DNA from: Bathymodiolus brooksi thiotrophic gill symbiont
Lineage (GTDB): Bacteria > Pseudomonadota > Gammaproteobacteria > PS1 > Pseudothioglobaceae
Length of the DNA: 5,741 bases
NCBI RefSeq assembly: GCF_903642095.1
Contig: NZ_CAHJWD020000080.1
Location: 1 to 5,741 of the forward strand
Direction of reading: 5' to 3'
Under the pieces are notes generated by a model, which saw nothing but the letters and a program-made list of their open reading frames with translations, ran no database searches and was not told the origin of the DNA. Shown one piece after another: positions 3,990 to 5,741 of the stretch; positions within the stretch are counted from its first letter, which is position 1; every line of letters begins with the position of its first letter. A program made the translations under genes and the position numbers.

Positions 3990-5741
3990 CAATGTGTCAT
4001 CTACAAGGATGTATTCACCAAAAGTGTTGTCGTTAAGTGCCGCAACAAGCGCACTTTGAGCGGCAGCATCGGCTACAGTGAAATTAATCAGCATATTTGC
4101 ATTAGAACTATTTACAATGCCTGTGCTAACACCATCAGTTTTAATGTAAAGTTTCACATTAGTGGCAACGCTGGTATCAATTTCAGCATGGATATATTTA
4201 GCCAAACTGGCTACATCTGTAATAGCACCATTGGTGGCAGTTGTTATGATATCAATCAAATCTAATTTATCTGTTGTAATATTAAAGTCAGTAATGGTAT
4301 CAGCATTAGTTTGAGTGCTGTCAGCAATAGCGTTGTATTTAAAGATATCTGCCCCTGCACCTCCTGTTAGGATATCTGCATTTGCACCTCCTGTTATAGT
4401 ATCTGCACCTGCATCCCCTGTTATAGTATCTGCACCTGTGCCACCTATTAAGTTATTTGCATCTGCGTCACCTAATAGAGTATTACCAGCAATCACAGTG
4501 ATGTTATTCATAGACCTAACTGAGACATTGCCTATAGTGTCAACAGTATAAAGATAATATTTACCTCCACGGCTCGTGCCTAAACTTAAGGTTGATAAAT
4601 CTGTAAAAGTATCGGCTAAAATATCTGTTTTAACGGCTATGCCAGCAGTGGCATGGTTCGCATATGATTCAAGTTTAACTTGGGTCGGCACTGAGGACGT
4701 AGTAAGGGTACTAGCAACTAAATAAGCAACACCATCCTTATTGCCTCTAACTTTAACACTACCTGAGCTTAAAACTGTTATCTGCTCCATCATTGCCACT
4801 GGAGTTACAGTATTAACCTCATAGTTGCTAGATTCTGTAATCCCTGTAGGTGCGTTACCTATTGTATTTGTCCAGTTAGTATTAACAGTGATGACATTGG
4901 TAGCATCCTTTATTTTTACTCCAGGTGTTAAGGTGGCAGTGTAAATTTTAGTATCGCTACCATCAACTTGAAGATTGGAAAGAGTGCCACTTCCTGCATT
5001 AATGTCTTCTAGAGTAAAACCAATAGGTGCCTCACTAAAGACAAAGGTAACTGTAGTGGTTTCACCTGTTGTTAATGCAGTATCATCCATGGTAATGGTG
5101 TTTAATACTGGCGCAATAGCATTAACAGTCAGTGTATTAACACTTGCAGCTGCAACGGCATTGAGATCAAGGTCATTACCAGCAATATCTTCCAAGGTGC
5201 TTTTTCCATTTGCAGTTAGTTTGTTTGTGCCAGCAGTGATACCACCTGTTGTATCAGTCTCACCGGGAATAACGGTATACTCAAATACCAAGGAATTTGA
5301 ACCCGAACCTGATTTATAGATAGCTTGCCTTGCAACACCACCAATCATAATTTCATATTGTGGAGTATGAGCATCAACCCCCGTGATGACATTTACTACT
5401 TCATCTGTTGTTAGTGTAACAGTAACCGTATCACCTATTTTAAGAATATTGCTGTTTGCAGTAACTACTACGGCTGTTACAGTTGGTTTTACAATGTCTA
5501 AGGTGTAATCATTACCACTTAAAGTGAGAGCAGTAATATTGCCCGCTATATCAATCACCCGAGCAGTCAGAGTTTTACCTGTGCCTGCAACCAAAGTAAC
5601 AGCATCATCTGCAGTTGCCCACGCCTTATTATTGCCAGTGGTGTTTACCCAATTTATACCATCAGCACTAACTTGTAGCGTTTCATCAGTTGCCAAGATA
5701 AGATCATTACCCAAGGACAAAGTAACTTTAACTACACTATC
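3186..5741 (-). CDS. Large secreted RTX/Ig-like repeat protein, C-terminal 851 residues (5' end outside window)
   Basis: The frame is open to the window edge, starting DSVVKVT upstream of any start codon, so the true N-terminus lies beyond 5741. Counting visible residues from 1, the order is as follows. Residues 1-83 are the end of an Ig-like repeat (LQVSADGINW, RVIDIAGN, YTLD). Residues 86-206 are a second Ig-like domain. Residues 210-314 are a bacterial Ig-like domain of the 'TTVTFVFSEAPIGFTLEDI' type. Residues 314-579 and 585-851 are two homologous modules, each an Ig-like domain ending in DT-GN-S, then RTX nonapeptides, then a DTITDF...EYIL domain. The RTX repeats (GGTGADT and similar) bind calcium in the extracellular space. 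The final domain resembles type I secretion C-terminal target domains, so export by an ABC transporter/TolC-type channel is expected. The visible part has no cysteine and is rich in Asp, Thr and Ala, typical of such proteins. No lytic or enzymatic domain is visible, so adhesin and toxin remain equally possible. It ends with TAG. Confidence 0.95.
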   Translation of the reverse strand, partial: DSVVKVTLSLGNDLILATDETLQVSADGINWVNTTGNNKAWATADDAVTLVAGTGKTLTARVIDIAGNITALTLSGNDYTLDIVKPTVTAVVVTANSNILKIGDTVTVTLTTDEVVNVITGVDAHTPQYEIMIGGVARQAIYKSGSGSNSLVFEYTVIPGETDTTGGITAGTNKLTANGKSTLEDIAGNDLDLNAVAAASVNTLTVNAIAPVLNTITMDDTALTTGETTTVTFVFSEAPIGFTLEDINAGSGTLSNLQVDGSDTKIYTATLTPGVKIKDATNVITVNTNWTNTIGNAPTGITESSNYEVNTVTPVAMMEQITVLSSGSVKVRGNKDGVAYLVASTLTTSSVPTQVKLESYANHATAGIAVKTDILADTFTDLSTLSLGTSRGGKYYLYTVDTIGNVSVRSMNNITVIAGNTLLGDADANNLIGGTGADTITGDAGADTITGGANADILTGGAGADIFKYNAIADSTQTNADTITDFNITTDKLDLIDIITTATNGAITDVASLAKYIHAEIDTSVATNVKLYIKTDGVSTGIVNSSNANMLINFTVADAAAQSALVAALNDNTFGEYILVDDTLPIATMEETAALISADIEIKSNETGTAYLFKDTLDLTSQSLDIFDNYVSDITANTAIKTEISANTLTNLSTSGLEAGQYHLYIIDTTGNISTQSTNALTLNGGNALSSATISNLVGGTGADTITGGAGANTLRGGTGADILTGNAGADIFYYGKENIIGDLKADADANTDTITDFDVTTDKLNLIDVILYASGDITDSASLANYIHAEADASVTTNVMLYIKTQGDSGGNVNGTNSNVLINFTVADATAQTELVNALSDNTLSEYILS
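3546..3653 (-). repeat. RTX nonapeptide array of module B (4 repeats)
   Basis: It encodes LVGGTGADT, ITGGAGANT, LRGGTGADI and LTGNAGADI (visible residues 697-732). These are calcium-binding beta-roll repeats of the GGxGxDxxx type, with a 27-bp DNA period. One repeat has Asn in place of the Asp. Confidence 0.9.
4005..4802 (-). repeat. Duplicated C-terminal module, copy A
   Basis: This encodes visible residues 314-579 (PVAMMEQ through EYIL). The order of parts is the same as in copy B: Ig-like domain with YTVDTIGNVS, RTX array, then the DTITDF domain with YIHAE, LYIKT, INFTVADA and DNT..EYIL. The two copies are joined by about five residues (VDDTL). Confidence 0.85.
4344..4478 (-). repeat. RTX nonapeptide array of module A (5 repeats)
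   Basis: It encodes LLGDADANN, LIGGTGADT, ITGDAGADT, ITGGANADI and LTGGAGADI (visible residues 422-466). The first repeat is degenerate, as is common for the edge of an RTX array. It has one repeat more than module B. Confidence 0.9.

Noticed and set aside
4315..4551. Plus-strand frame of 78 codons opposite the RTX array, rich in Ala, Pro and Ser
   Set aside because: It is the antisense of the RTX nonapeptide DNA. Its regular composition comes from the 27-bp repeats, and the minus-strand frame is clearly the coding one.
4975..5319. Plus-strand frame of 114 codons
   Set aside because: It lies wholly inside the minus-strand RTX/Ig-like gene, has no recognisable domain, and reflects the absence of stops opposite Thr/Val/Ala-rich coding sequence. 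The frame at 4056-4265 is rejected for the same reason, as is the plus-strand frame at 350-550 opposite the barrel-protein gene.

Overview
The window is AT-rich bacterial DNA. Every protein gene I can support lies on the minus strand. The mix of genes is an LTA-synthase-like sulfatase membrane protein, a membrane-anchored TIM-barrel glycosidase-like protein, and a long Ca-binding RTX/Ig-like protein of the type I secretion class. Decayed IS5-type elements are also present. Together these point to a Gram-negative bacterium, most likely a gammaproteobacterium. AT-rich sulfur-oxidising gammaproteobacteria (the SUP05/Thioglobus group and the bathymodiolin mussel symbionts) are known for many RTX-type toxin/adhesin genes and many IS elements, so I favour that group. 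This assignment is inference, not proof.

Layout, left to right. Positions 1-591 (minus) hold the N-terminal 197 codons of a membrane-anchored protein resembling a glycoside-hydrolase TIM barrel; its 3' end runs off the window. Positions 650-2485 (minus) hold a complete 611-aa LTA-synthase/phosphoglycerol-transferase-like protein, with five membrane segments followed by an extracytoplasmic sulfatase fold. The two genes are 58 bp apart with no terminator between them and are probably co-transcribed, sulfatase first. They plausibly work together on an envelope or surface glycan, but the substrate cannot be read from the sequence. Positions 2486-3185 are a roughly 700-bp gap without an intact gene. 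It contains the sulfatase leader, the decayed left part of an IS5-type element with a transposase fragment, a solitary IS end, a bidirectional terminator, and a 162-bp MITE with 20-bp perfect inverted ends. Positions 3186-5741 (minus) hold the C-terminal 851 residues of a large secreted protein whose start lies beyond the window. It has Ig-like domains followed by two tandem copies of a module made of an Ig-like domain, RTX nonapeptides and a C-terminal secretion-type domain.

The most notable points are these. First, a hairpin at the left end of the IS/MITE family is preserved between two diverged copies by paired base changes. Second, the MITE sits between the RTX gene's stop codon and its apparent terminator. 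Third, the RTX protein carries its terminal secretion-type module twice. Fourth, the sulfatase protein keeps the metal and nucleophile motifs but appears to lack the glycerophosphate-binding residues of true LTA synthases. I did not find a clearly new defence or RNA-guided system.
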